A stretch of 29,244 bases of DNA from JAFGMQ01 sp036733345. GTDB lineage: Bacteria; Desulfobacterota; DSM-4660; Desulfatiglandales; Desulfatiglandaceae. The DNA lies in NCBI GenBank assembly GCA_036733345.1, contig DAINAR010000039.1, forward strand, positions 1-29,244. The letters run 5' to 3'. Shown in pieces: positions 1 through 8,110 of this stretch (the stretch's first letter is position 1; each line of letters starts with the position of its first letter). The translations under genes were made by a program, and so were the position numbers. Under the pieces are notes generated by a model that saw only the letters and a program-made list of their open reading frames with translations, did no database searches and had not been told where the DNA came from.

Positions 1-470
1 GTCACCATGCGGTTTATCTCCTCGGGCATTGTCAGGTCAAATGAGCGTATGCCTGCCTCTATGTGAGCCACCTTTATGTTAAGCTTCTTTGCAGTTATTG
101 AGCATGCCATTGTAGAGGTGACATCGCCCACCACAATAACCAGGTCGGAAGGATGAGCCATCAACTCCTTCTCAAAACCGAGCATTATACCGGCTGTCTG
201 TTCCGCCTGTGTCCCGCTGCCAGCCTCCAGGTTAACATGTGGCTCCGGTATTCCCAGCTCCTCGAAGAAAGTGGCACTCAGCTTCGGATCATAATGTTGT
301 CCAGTATGTACAATCCTATACTTTAACCCTTCCCTTTCCTCCGTAGCCTTCCCCGTCCTTCGTAGCCCGGCGAAAGAGGAAGCGTAGGAGGATCTCCTTT
401 CTATTGCATGTATAAGCGGAGCGATCTTCATGAAGTTAGGTCTTGCCCCGGCCACTATTGTTAATCTCAT
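1..470 (-). CDS. wecB: UDP-N-acetylglucosamine 2-epimerase, 5' part only (runs off left edge)
   Basis: This gene starts with ATG at 470 and is still open at base 1, so about 156 residues are visible. The opening MRLTIVAGARPNFMKIAPL, the TGQHYD motif, the GDVTSTMACS segment and HIEAGIRSFDLTMPEEINR are hallmarks of the non-hydrolysing UDP-GlcNAc 2-epimerase family, which interconverts UDP-GlcNAc and UDP-ManNAc in the cytosol. It is the last visible gene of the polysaccharide locus, 51 bases after the YdcF-family gene. Its product could feed a ManNAc-derived residue, or it could act on another UDP-sugar as WbpI-type paralogues do. One oddity is extra sequence at about residues 27-49, between HAIE and YRIVHTG, where relatives usually have a shorter linker. 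That stretch is rich in Arg/Ser/Gly and coincides with a repeat-like GC-rich DNA segment, reported separately. Confidence 0.93.
   Translation of the reverse strand, partial: MRLTIVAGARPNFMKIAPLIHAIERRSSYASSFAGLRRTGKATEEREGLKYRIVHTGQHYDPKLSATFFEELGIPEPHVNLEAGSGTQAEQTAGIMLGFEKELMAHPSDLVIVVGDVTSTMACSITAKKLNIKVAHIEAGIRSFDLTMPEEINRMV
335..392. repeat. GC-rich repeat-like segment inside wecB
   Basis: The + strand has three CGTAG motifs in the same orientation at 342-346, 361-365 and 383-387, spaced 19 and 22 bases apart. Between them lie related CTTCC/GAGGAAG tracts that can pair imperfectly. Composition and motif repetition differ from the flanking wecB codons, and the segment matches the extra linker residues of the protein. 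It resembles a small palindromic intergenic repeat captured in frame. Membership of a genome-wide repeat family cannot be shown from one copy. Confidence 0.4.
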
Positions 471-521
471 ATATACTGCTCTTTAAGCATCAGATGTGAT
501 AACTGCATACTGAGTACATTA

Positions 522-1163
522 TTATTCCCTGTATTCTCTTCGCTCTATTGTAAGAAAGCTTAATATTTTGACCATCTCGCTGACAACACTCTGAACATCC
601 TCTTTTCGTCTCCACCACTTATCCGGATTAAAGCTGGAGTAAGAACTAGGACTTGTGCCCAGGCAGACGGGTTTCTCAGAGTTCCGAAGTACTTTCTTGT
701 ATATCATGTATGCTCTGCGCATGTGTGCAGGGGAAGATACAAGTAGCAGGGTATCAATATCGGGATTTCCCTTGATATACTCCCTAACAGCAAACGCCTC
801 GTCCAGTGTGCTTCTGGCATCACCGGGGAGCATTGTTATTCTGTCTGCGGGGACTCCCAGGGCAACTGCGGAATTATAAGCTTGTTGTGTTGTCCGAACT
901 ACTTCTGCACCGCGTGACTCAAGAATCTGATAAGGTCCCATGCTCTCATAAACAATTAGCATTCTGCCTGACTTGCCTTCATGATACAGGTCAGCTGCTT
1001 CAAGCACTCTCTCCGGGAAGTTGCCCATCAGGAGCACTATTGCATCAGCATGTGCAGGCACACTATCCAACACCAACCAATGCCCTGCCTTACGACACCC
1101 CACAAAACAGCATACTATTAGAATGAGGAATATTATGAACAAAAAGGTATTGTATCTTTTCAT
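522..1163 (-). CDS. YdcF/DUF218-family membrane-anchored protein
   Basis: This 213-residue protein has one hydrophobic segment at about residues 6-22, ending in FVGC, so it is either a single-helix anchor or a weak lipobox. A DUF218-type domain follows: DAIVLLMG at about 40-47, LLVSSPAHMRRA near 147-158 and a conserved STLDEA segment between them. Family members (YdcF, SanA, ElyC) are envelope-linked and several affect envelope polysaccharide or lipid-carrier metabolism; the reaction here is unknown. I chose the ATG at 1163 because the signal segment then follows MKRYNT directly. A TTG at 1187, 6 bases after AAGAGG, would add eight residues. It sits just behind the second amidotransferase, consistent with the same transcript. 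G+C is near half here, higher than in the genes to its right. Confidence 0.85.
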   Translation of the reverse strand: MKRYNTFLFIIFLILIVCCFVGCRKAGHWLVLDSVPAHADAIVLLMGNFPERVLEAADLYHEGKSGRMLIVYESMGPYQILESRGAEVVRTTQQAYNSAVALGVPADRITMLPGDARSTLDEAFAVREYIKGNPDIDTLLLVSSPAHMRRAYMIYKKVLRNSEKPVCLGTSPSSYSSFNPDKWWRRKEDVQSVVSEMVKILSFLTIERREYRE

Positions 1164-1196
1164 ACCAAGTATTAACAATGCAATCAAAAAAGCCTC

Positions 1197-2249
1197 TTAG
1201 AGCCCGAGATCTTTAAACATCTGCTCTTTGCTGTCAGTAATAATGTTATCATAATAATTCACTGCCTCTTCCATTTCACTTTTTGTAAAAACTCCACCAT
1301 TAACAAGATTACTTGCTATAATAGAATGTACAGTTGCTCCTGTTGCTTTTTTATATGTGTAATTGATAAAACTGTCTTCGATCCTGCAATCAAATCGCAT
1401 GTTAATATTTGGATGTTGAGGCAGTTGCCACCCTAATTTGTTGTTTAAAGTATCTGTCATGTTTTTTATATCCCAGGACAAATACTGTGTCATGTTAATA
1501 TCATATACCGGGCAAACTGGTTTTCTTTTAAATAAATTGGAAACCGGAGGTAAATAGAATTCCAGTTTTAAATTAATAAAATGGTATTGGGCTTTGATGA
1601 TATTTAACACAATCATTGGGAACTTCCATATATTCCTGAAGTTAAGTGAATTCAGCATATGTCGCAGTCTAAACTTTCCCGACAGATGAAGTTTGGCCTC
1701 ATACATATTGTTCGAAGTAAATAATATAGGAATACCTTCCAGTGAGGCGGTTTTGTATACAACCGCAGGCAGAACATAGTGGCAAAAACTGCAGATACCC
1801 CAATAAGAATCAATCTGGCTTAGACCACGTACCATGGCTTTTATGAATTTAAAATCATGCCGCCCATTGCTTGAAATGATTCTAAGATCAATATCCAGTT
1901 CTTTGCAAATATGCTTTACATTATTAATTGCCGCAGGATAAGTAAAGCCATGATTGTATGAAATAACCAAAGGATTCAATCGCAGCATCTGTTTTGCTAC
2001 ATAAATAATGTAGGAACTGTCAAGTCCTCCTGAGGCTCCGATAATACAATCATATTTCCCTTGCTTTTGCTTCTTAAGTTTATTTACTTCTTCTATCAAA
2101 ACACTCAAGTTGGAGTTTGTCTCATATTCCACAGATTCCATGAATTCACTGCTATGGCAATGATTGCAGATGCCTGTTTCGTTTATTTTAATATCAGGAA
2201 ATTTCTGCGTCATGAAACATTTTGAACATGTATGAGTTGCTTCAGTCAT
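1197..2249 (-). CDS. N-acetyl sugar amidotransferase, WbpG/PseA family (second copy)
   Basis: This 350-residue PP-loop ATP pyrophosphatase family protein starts at an ATG. Four Cys in two pairs (C8/C11 and C28/C31) form a likely zinc-binding knuckle, and the PP-loop SGGLDS at 73-78 binds ATP. Relatives activate an N-acetyl group on a sugar and replace its oxygen with ammonia, giving an acetamidino group: WbpG on a ManNAc derivative, PseA on pseudaminic acid. The copy at 3509-4639 has the same layout but only modest similarity outside these motifs. This one has no HisH/HisF pair of its own next to it, so it must share the nearby pair, use another ammonia source or have a different acceptor. 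It lies 6 bases after a glycosyltransferase. The family is clear; the substrate is not. Confidence 0.88.
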   Translation of the reverse strand: MTEATHTCSKCFMTQKFPDIKINETGICNHCHSSEFMESVEYETNSNLSVLIEEVNKLKKQKQGKYDCIIGASGGLDSSYIIYVAKQMLRLNPLVISYNHGFTYPAAINNVKHICKELDIDLRIISSNGRHDFKFIKAMVRGLSQIDSYWGICSFCHYVLPAVVYKTASLEGIPILFTSNNMYEAKLHLSGKFRLRHMLNSLNFRNIWKFPMIVLNIIKAQYHFINLKLEFYLPPVSNLFKRKPVCPVYDINMTQYLSWDIKNMTDTLNNKLGWQLPQHPNINMRFDCRIEDSFINYTYKKATGATVHSIIASNLVNGGVFTKSEMEEAVNYYDNIITDSKEQMFKDLGL

Positions 2250-2255
2250 ATTCTT

Positions 2256-3479
2256 CTAGTTTGTTGAATATTTTTCATTTAATTCCAAAATACACTTTTC
2301 ATATAGCTCGGAGACCTGCTCATATGTATTATGGCGTAAGACATAGTCATATCCGTTCCTACCTAGAGCTTTTCGCTCTTCTGGGCTCATTTTGTATAAG
2401 GTCATGATTGCATCGGCGATGCTTTTCTCGCTACCTGCAGGCACCTGCAAACCGCATTTGGCCACCATAACCGGCTCGCTGGGAATATTACTTGCTGAAA
2501 TAATTGGCAAGCCTGCGATCATATAATCATTATACTTATTCGCAGAAACACCATAATCATACAGATGCAAACCATGCCAGCTGATAAATCCCACGTTAAC
2601 ATTGGATAATATACTTAAAACCTCATTCTTGGGAACCTTGTCAATAAACTTGACCTTGGAATTAAGATTTGCCAGTCGTTGTAGATTTGATTTTTCTGGT
2701 CCATCTCCAATAATGAGAAATATTATCTCTTCATTCTTTAAAAAGTCTGCTGCTTTAATAAAGCATTCCATAGCATTTGCATTGCCTAGTGTGCCAGCAT
2801 ATGCGATTGTAAACACCCCAAAGGATGAAGATGTTTTGCTATTTAATATATTCACCTCCAAAGCCTGTTCAATGGCATTTGGAATCCAGTAAACAGGTCT
2901 GGACTTTTTGATCGTTCTTTCCAGATGAGCCTTAAAATCAGGCATAAGAGAAATGATTGCATCAGCTCTTCTGTAGGCATACTTTTCTAGTAACTCAAAT
3001 GCCCAGATGAGGGGATTGCGGTTAGAAAAACCTCCTATTTCAATCGGAGTTAAGGGCCAAATATCACGGATCTCTAACACAAAAGGGATCTTTAATCTTT
3101 TTCTTAAATAGGTGGCATACAGAACCGGCAGAAGAGACATTGATGACACAATTACAATATCAGGTTTATTGGCAAGCGTGAATTTGAAAAAGAAAAGTTT
3201 AATCAGGAATTCTATCCACGACACGGTACGTCCCGCAAAGCTCTCTCCCTTGTATTTTCTCAATCTTACCCAGATAAATCTACCGCCTTCAATCAGTTCC
3301 TCATTGAAGATTTTCTTTGAGGGCGGATCTTTTATGAAGAGGTGATTTGTTGAACCAGAAAGTATGGTGAAATCATATCCTTTATCCTTAAGTTTTGATG
3401 CAATGTAGAAATGGCGCTCTCCTGCTCCCGTACAGTATTCAGGTGCGCTTGCAAACTGGTTAATTATTAAGACGCGCAA
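2256..3479 (-). CDS. Family 4 glycosyltransferase, WbuB-like
   Basis: This 407-residue GT-B glycosyltransferase has an N-terminal acceptor domain (QFASAPEYCTGAGERHFYIA near 8-27) and a C-terminal GT1-type donor domain with FTIAYAGTLGNANAMECF, IIGDGPE and GLPIISASNIPSEPV. The opening resembles WbuB, which adds an N-acetyl-fucosamine-type residue during O-antigen repeat assembly on the cytosolic membrane face. The only sensible start is a TTG at 3479, giving MRVLIINQF; no ATG or GTG lies nearby in frame. It sits between the two amidotransferase genes, 29 bases after the first. The donor is probably a UDP-HexNAc derivative, possibly made via the WecB homologue, but this is inference. Confidence 0.88.
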   Translation of the reverse strand: MRVLIINQFASAPEYCTGAGERHFYIASKLKDKGYDFTILSGSTNHLFIKDPPSKKIFNEELIEGGRFIWVRLRKYKGESFAGRTVSWIEFLIKLFFFKFTLANKPDIVIVSSMSLLPVLYATYLRKRLKIPFVLEIRDIWPLTPIEIGGFSNRNPLIWAFELLEKYAYRRADAIISLMPDFKAHLERTIKKSRPVYWIPNAIEQALEVNILNSKTSSSFGVFTIAYAGTLGNANAMECFIKAADFLKNEEIIFLIIGDGPEKSNLQRLANLNSKVKFIDKVPKNEVLSILSNVNVGFISWHGLHLYDYGVSANKYNDYMIAGLPIISASNIPSEPVMVAKCGLQVPAGSEKSIADAIMTLYKMSPEERKALGRNGYDYVLRHNTYEQVSELYEKCILELNEKYSTN

Positions 3480-3508
3480 AATGAGTAGAATAAGAAATAA
3501 ATAATCTG

Positions 3509-4639
3509 CTAACTGTAATAAAGCCGATTTTTTCTAAGAATGCCAAGAAGATTCCTAAGAAAGTCTATTGTTTTATGACTGTTAGGATAATCAAAAAATG
3601 TCCTGGTTGGTTTTTTCATCAACTCATCAAATTCAACCGCTGTCATGTCAAACTTCTTAGCGACATATTCTGTGTCGACATTAATATCCTTATACGGATA
3701 TACTGGATTGCAGAGCTCTTTCTGAGCATCCTCTCTTGAAATGGAACCACTTAAAATCATTGCTGACAGATGTATTTTTCTCTTATCTATATTGAACTTA
3801 TTGGGCAGCACTACTCCCTGATAGTATTTAGTATATGTAGACTCATAATGCTTGCCTCCATAGTACTGCCAACCAAGGTTGTTTTGAAGTGTTTCTATTG
3901 CTTCTGCCCTATCATAGTTTAAGTAGTTTAATATTGATAAGAGTTTTATTCTTTTAAGAAAGGTAAACCATACGAATTTGGTAATATTTATATGTGGGAA
4001 TGATCTAATCCTCTTTAGTCCAAATATCTTTTGTACAGACCTGATATACTTCCAGTCGATATGTCCGTAAGCCCACAACCTGGGCATTATCCCTTCAGTT
4101 TTAAAATTATTCCCGCTAATAATATATTTTATACCATACTTCGAGGCCATTTTGTAAAGTGTGGCCATAATGGCATGATCACTTGGGATCTCACCATCAG
4201 GTGTCGATGCCTTGAGGAATGAAAGCTGAATATCTTTAAACTCCTCCCAGTCGACCACGTATGTTACCAGGTCTATGCCAAGCTTTTCCAATGTTTTCTG
4301 TATGTTGTGTACAGCCAGCTCACTATTCCATCCGTTATCAAAATGTACAGCAAGCGGTCTAAGACCAAATTCCTTTACTTTGTATGCAGTATAGGTACTA
4401 TCAACCCCACCACTTACTCCAATTATGCAGTCATAACTCTTATTCCTCCCTGAATTTTTGATTTTACTTACTATATCATTCAGGGTTTTATTACTGGGTC
4501 CTGATGCCTTAATCCTAATTTTTTCTTTCTGTCGGTATTCATGGCAATAATTACAAACTCCGTTTTCATCCAGAACAAATTCAGGATTCCCAACAGAATC
4601 CATAACACATTGTTTACAGTATAAAATCTTATTCTCCAT
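3509..4639 (-). CDS. N-acetyl sugar amidotransferase, WbpG family (HisH/HisF partner)
   Basis: This 376-residue protein starts at an ATG. Cys pairs C8/C11 and C29/C32 are followed by the PP-loop SGGVDS at 76-81 and the segment LRPLAVHFDNGWNSELA near 93-109, all typical of the WbpG/WbuX amidotransferases. The enzyme adenylates an N-acetyl carbonyl on a (nucleotide-)sugar and uses ammonia to form an acetamidino group. HisH and HisF homologues lie immediately upstream, and its start overlaps the hisF end by 11 bases. This is the three-gene arrangement known from Pseudomonas O-antigen loci, where HisH releases ammonia and HisF channels it. Candidate substrates are a ManNAc-type sugar or the legionaminic acid made by the genes at 17-26 kb. 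It is the better supported of the two copies for true amidine formation. Confidence 0.92.
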   Translation of the reverse strand: MENKILYCKQCVMDSVGNPEFVLDENGVCNYCHEYRQKEKIRIKASGPSNKTLNDIVSKIKNSGRNKSYDCIIGVSGGVDSTYTAYKVKEFGLRPLAVHFDNGWNSELAVHNIQKTLEKLGIDLVTYVVDWEEFKDIQLSFLKASTPDGEIPSDHAIMATLYKMASKYGIKYIISGNNFKTEGIMPRLWAYGHIDWKYIRSVQKIFGLKRIRSFPHINITKFVWFTFLKRIKLLSILNYLNYDRAEAIETLQNNLGWQYYGGKHYESTYTKYYQGVVLPNKFNIDKRKIHLSAMILSGSISREDAQKELCNPVYPYKDINVDTEYVAKKFDMTAVEFDELMKKPTRTFFDYPNSHKTIDFLRNLLGILRKNRLYYS

Positions 4640-5399
4640 TTTTAAATAGTTCTTTTAAAATATCCTGATCAGGATAGTTAATCAGGACTGCCTTATGAGG
4701 CCCATGAAAAACAAACAGACTACCAGCGGCAACAGCAGATGCTCCGCCCTTAGTAACTGCTTCCTTGAAGTGCAATAATTGACCTGCCCCTCCGCACGCA
4801 ACTACAGGAATATTAACAGTATCTGCCACTTTTCGGATCATTTCCAGATCATACCCGCCCATCATACCGTCCTGATCCACTGAATTAAGAATAATTTCTC
4901 CTGCTCCGGCTTCTTCCGCCCGACGGGCATAATCAGTAACAGAAATATCCAGGATTGATTTTGTTGTATGTCTAAAAACCCTCCTCTTTCCGGTAATGCT
5001 CTTTTTGACATCTATTGATGCAACCACACTTTGACTGCCCGCTAGTGCCGCAGATTGTGCAACCAGTTCAGGATTATCAATTAATGATGTATTGAAGATA
5101 ACTTTTTCAATCCCTATATTAAATATCTTCTTCACCTCATCAATAGATGAAATGCCACCGCCATATCCAAGCGGCATAAAACATTCTGAGGCTATTTTCT
5201 CAAGTAAGGCGAAATCAGGAGGTCTTTTCTCCTTAGATGCGTTTATATCAAGAAAAACTAATTCATCAATCTCTTTTTCGTTGAAGATCCTGATTGCATT
5301 AATCGGATCACCGATATAGGCAGGCTTCTTAAATTGCCTGGTTTTAACTAACCCTTTATTCTGTAGCAGCAAAACCGGAATTACCCTGTAATTAATCAT
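4629..5399 (-). CDS. hisF: HisF-like (beta/alpha)8 barrel subunit of sugar amidination system
   Basis: This 256-residue protein has the normal HisF length and fold signature: YGGGISS near 79-85, SIDVKK near 129-133, LNSVDQDGMMGGYD and ACGGAG. In histidine biosynthesis HisF takes ammonia from HisH and cyclises PRFAR using two aspartates, D11 and D130. Here D130 is present but position 11 is leucine (IPVLLLQ where IPCLDV is usual), so the cyclase reaction is unlikely. This fits the O-antigen paralogues, in which the barrel is thought to pass ammonia to a WbpG-type partner. It lies directly between hisH and that partner with almost no spacing. No other his genes surround it, which also argues against histidine synthesis. 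Confidence 0.92.
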   Translation of the reverse strand: MINYRVIPVLLLQNKGLVKTRQFKKPAYIGDPINAIRIFNEKEIDELVFLDINASKEKRPPDFALLEKIASECFMPLGYGGGISSIDEVKKIFNIGIEKVIFNTSLIDNPELVAQSAALAGSQSVVASIDVKKSITGKRRVFRHTTKSILDISVTDYARRAEEAGAGEIILNSVDQDGMMGGYDLEMIRKVADTVNIPVVACGGAGQLLHFKEAVTKGGASAVAAGSLFVFHGPHKAVLINYPDQDILKELFKNGE

Positions 5400-5996
5400 T
5401 TAACAAGCAACAAAATTTCTCAGTAATTGCATTCCGTATTTATGGCTCTTTTCCGGGTGAAATTGAAAACCAGTTATGTTATTCTTTCTGATTACAGAAG
5501 GGAATGTAATTCCGTATACTGTTTCTCCGGCCATATCAGCAGGTTGTTGGACATCAAAATAATATGAATGAACAAAATAAAACCTGTTGGTTTCTAGCCC
5601 ACTAATGAGTCTTTCATCGTAAAATTTAACTTGATTCCAGCCCATGTGCGGAATTTTAAGTCCATCTAGTTGAGGAAACCTTATAATTTTCCCTGGGATT
5701 AAGTCCAAACCGGATAATTCACCTTCCTCACTTTTTGTTCCCAGCAACTGCATCCCAAGGCAGATTCCAAGTATGGGAATACCCTTTGTGGCTGCTTCTC
5801 TAATCGGTTCGGTAAGGTGCAAGTCCCTAAGAAGCCTCATTGCGTTATCAAAAGAACCTACACCAGGAAGTATGATTCGCTCAGAGCTTCGAATTTCAGA
5901 AGGCATGCTCACTAATTTCGAGTCTTGGCCGATTTTCTTCAGCATATTAATAATTGAACCAAGGTTCCCCATGCCGTAGTTTACAATCGAAATCAT
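5400..5996 (-). CDS. hisH: HisH-like glutamine amidotransferase subunit
   Basis: This 198-residue class I glutamine amidotransferase is of the expected length. It has NYGMGNLGS at the N-terminus, an oxyanion segment LPGVGSFDNAM, the nucleophile C79 in GICLGMQ, and the His/Glu of the triad at H180 and E182 in FQFHPEKSH. It hydrolyses glutamine and delivers ammonia to HisF. All catalytic residues are present, so it should be active. The start ATG overlaps the stop of the preceding glycosyltransferase by 4 bases (ATGA), and hisF begins right at its end, indicating translational coupling. From its neighbours its job here is ammonia supply for acetamidino sugar formation rather than histidine biosynthesis. 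Confidence 0.93.
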   Translation of the reverse strand: MISIVNYGMGNLGSIINMLKKIGQDSKLVSMPSEIRSSERIILPGVGSFDNAMRLLRDLHLTEPIREAATKGIPILGICLGMQLLGTKSEEGELSGLDLIPGKIIRFPQLDGLKIPHMGWNQVKFYDERLISGLETNRFYFVHSYYFDVQQPADMAGETVYGITFPSVIRKNNITGFQFHPEKSHKYGMQLLRNFVAC

Positions 5997-7069
5997 ACTT
6001 GCAGTGTTTTCTCATACACTTCAATAATTCTGTCGGCAACAAGAGAAAGGCTTAGTTCATCTATAAAATCTCTGCCATTACTGCGTTCTCCTGTCTGCAA
6101 AATCCTTATTAACACCTCGGCCAATTCAGAGGCATCATATTCCTTTGAAACATAACAATTGGTTAGCCCACGGAGTCTTTCAGGGGCATCGCCACATGGA
6201 ACACTAATAACCGGGAGGTTGCACGCCATGGCTTCTTTCAAAGAGTTATTCGAGCCTTCATGGAAAGATGTCAACAACATCGCATCAGAAGCATTATAGT
6301 AATACACTAGCTCGTTATGATCTACCCCACCGTCAATTACCTTAAGTGCTGCATTAGAAATGGTTTCTTTTACTTTTTGAAAGGTTTCCAATGCCAGCTT
6401 GAAATTTTTAACAGGAGCTCCGCCGCTGCTAAAAAATAGAACTATCTTACTTTCTGACTGCCACCCTAATTTTGTCCTTGCATCTGCCAAAGGGATTAGA
6501 TAGAAGCTTGAAAAATTAACCCCATTAGGTATAACTGTTGTTTTAATCCTCAACCCCTCAGGCAAGGTTTCTTTCATCTCTTCTGATTTAGTAATAAGGC
6601 TGTCGGCAAGATATGCAGCAATTATTGAAAGTGCCTTTGATATTCTTCCGCTTAGAGTAATTTTACCTTTGCTATTCTTTAAGCCCAGAAGATCGCTTCC
6701 GCTAAATGAAATTATTACCGGTTTTGTCGAGAAAATAACAGTCATTAAAGCCGTTGTCGAACCCCAGAATACATGGATAAGGTCATACTTATCATTTTTA
6801 CACATCCTCCTGATTTTCAATCCAGCGTGCCATAACTTCAAAATGGACTTTCTATTTGAAAAATGACCATAATTAATTTTCAGTCCTTTGTCAATTAATG
6901 ACTGCATTTGCGTATCTGCATTTATAATATCATGTTTTAAAAACCATGCGTCTATACATTTGGGGAATTTATGCCTCTTTAAATAAAGCTCCTGGCCTGA
7001 AAATCCTGGGCTTTGTATACAGTTTCCAACATGTAACATAAATACTCTTAAATCAGTGCCAATATTCAT
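5993..7069 (-). CDS. Family 4 glycosyltransferase
   Basis: This 358-residue GT-B protein starts at an ATG that overlaps the upstream ATP-grasp gene stop as ATGA. The N-terminal half carries DLIHVFWGSTTALM and ISFSGSDLLG. The donor half has IKTTVIPNGVNFSSF, LFFSSGGAPVKNFKLAL and the EX7E-type stretch HEGSNNSLKEAMACNLPVIS, which binds the nucleotide-sugar diphosphate in retaining GT4 enzymes. It should add one sugar of the repeat unit to the lipid-linked acceptor at the inner membrane. Specificity cannot be read from the sequence. Its tight coupling to hisH downstream and to the ATP-grasp protein upstream suggests these products modify or build the same residue. Confidence 0.9.
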   Translation of the reverse strand: MNIGTDLRVFMLHVGNCIQSPGFSGQELYLKRHKFPKCIDAWFLKHDIINADTQMQSLIDKGLKINYGHFSNRKSILKLWHAGLKIRRMCKNDKYDLIHVFWGSTTALMTVIFSTKPVIISFSGSDLLGLKNSKGKITLSGRISKALSIIAAYLADSLITKSEEMKETLPEGLRIKTTVIPNGVNFSSFYLIPLADARTKLGWQSESKIVLFFSSGGAPVKNFKLALETFQKVKETISNAALKVIDGGVDHNELVYYYNASDAMLLTSFHEGSNNSLKEAMACNLPVISVPCGDAPERLRGLTNCYVSKEYDASELAEVLIRILQTGERSNGRDFIDELSLSLVADRIIEVYEKTLQV

Positions 7070-8079
7070 TTCAGATTACCCAGTAATAGATCAACGATCC
7101 AATATTCATGCTTATAATAGCCCTCATACCATTCAAGGTTTTTATCCCAGTAGCCTTCACATAAATCATAAGCCTCCATGTTGTAACCAAAACTGATTTC
7201 AACTATTAATGGATTGTTTTGTGAATCAAAAACAAAATCATAGGCAAGTACTTGTGCTTTTAATTTACTATGCATGTCAAAGGATATCTGAACACACTTA
7301 ATATCAATTTGGTTTTTATCATACACTATAAATCCACTTCCTGAAGCTCTAAAATCATTTCTTCTGACCATTCTCTTGATAGCGAAAGCACGTGGGCCTA
7401 TTACAACTACTCTTATATCAAAAGAATTATTCGGGATGAATTCCTGACAGTAAAAGTAGCCTCTCTCACGACCGTACTGTTGGGTAATAATGGGCCCTAA
7501 AAAGATTGCTAAAAACCACTTAACAACACTTTGGCCAGAGGCTTTACCTAGCCTATACTTACGCAAACGTTCATTGAAAACCGTAAAATTATTAAACAAT
7601 GGAAAACCTCTTCGAAAAGCCTGTTTGATTAGTTTTTTGGCAGTAGCTTTATCTTTAATAATTTTAACATTAAGAGAGCCCGAACCACCTCTAAGTTTAA
7701 AGACTTTCGGGAAACTTGTTGATTCCGTCCAGTTTAGTGCTGATTTCTTATCATAAAATATTTGAGTTGGAACAAGGGGAGCATTTATTGATTCCAGAAG
7801 ATATTTTTGCCCTACTTTGTCATTGAAATGCCAGCAAGTGAAAAAATTTGGAAATACAATAATTCCTTTTAATTCAATCGACTGAATAAGTTGCTTCGCG
7901 AACAAAGAATCTTTGTATTCCATGTGATCAAAATGCCACATGAAATAACTACATCCTACTAATTGACTTACAATATCTGAGCTATAAGGATTAACTAACT
8001 TATAGGGAATTTTTTGTTTAATACAATATTCCAGCCAACGTTCACTAAAATGTCCCTTCTTAAAATAGATCGCTATCAT
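7066..8079 (-). CDS. ATP-grasp ligase of a polysaccharide locus
   Basis: This is a 337-residue protein from the ATG at 8079. A GTG at 8118 would add 13 residues and overlap the upstream gene, but MIAIYFKKGHFSERWLEYC is a better N-terminus. ATP-grasp features are seen in order: K128 and the glycine-rich loop RGGSGS at 130-135, QEFIPNNSFDIRVVVIG at 212-228, the Lys/Arg-rich IKRMVRRNDFRA, D281 in AYDFVFD and E294 in LIVEISF. Such enzymes join a carboxylate to an amine through an acyl phosphate. In a glycan locus the likely job is attaching an amino acid or amine to a uronic or nonulosonic carboxylate, or an acid to an amino sugar. The partner is unknown. It is coupled to the following glycosyltransferase by an ATGA overlap. 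Confidence 0.82.
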   Translation of the reverse strand: MIAIYFKKGHFSERWLEYCIKQKIPYKLVNPYSSDIVSQLVGCSYFMWHFDHMEYKDSLFAKQLIQSIELKGIIVFPNFFTCWHFNDKVGQKYLLESINAPLVPTQIFYDKKSALNWTESTSFPKVFKLRGGSGSLNVKIIKDKATAKKLIKQAFRRGFPLFNNFTVFNERLRKYRLGKASGQSVVKWFLAIFLGPIITQQYGRERGYFYCQEFIPNNSFDIRVVVIGPRAFAIKRMVRRNDFRASGSGFIVYDKNQIDIKCVQISFDMHSKLKAQVLAYDFVFDSQNNPLIVEISFGYNMEAYDLCEGYWDKNLEWYEGYYKHEYWIVDLLLGNLK

Positions 8080-8110
8080 TCCACATATCGAAATTGGCTC
8101 TGCCTGGGGC

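Noticed and set aside
806..1126. A 106-codon plus-strand frame opposite the YdcF-family gene
   Set aside because: It has no domain, atypical composition and complete overlap with a recognised gene on the other strand.
4629..5996. hisF and hisH as part of a histidine biosynthesis operon
   Set aside because: No other his genes are nearby, D11 of HisF is lost, and a WbpG-type amidotransferase follows directly; the sugar amidination role fits better.
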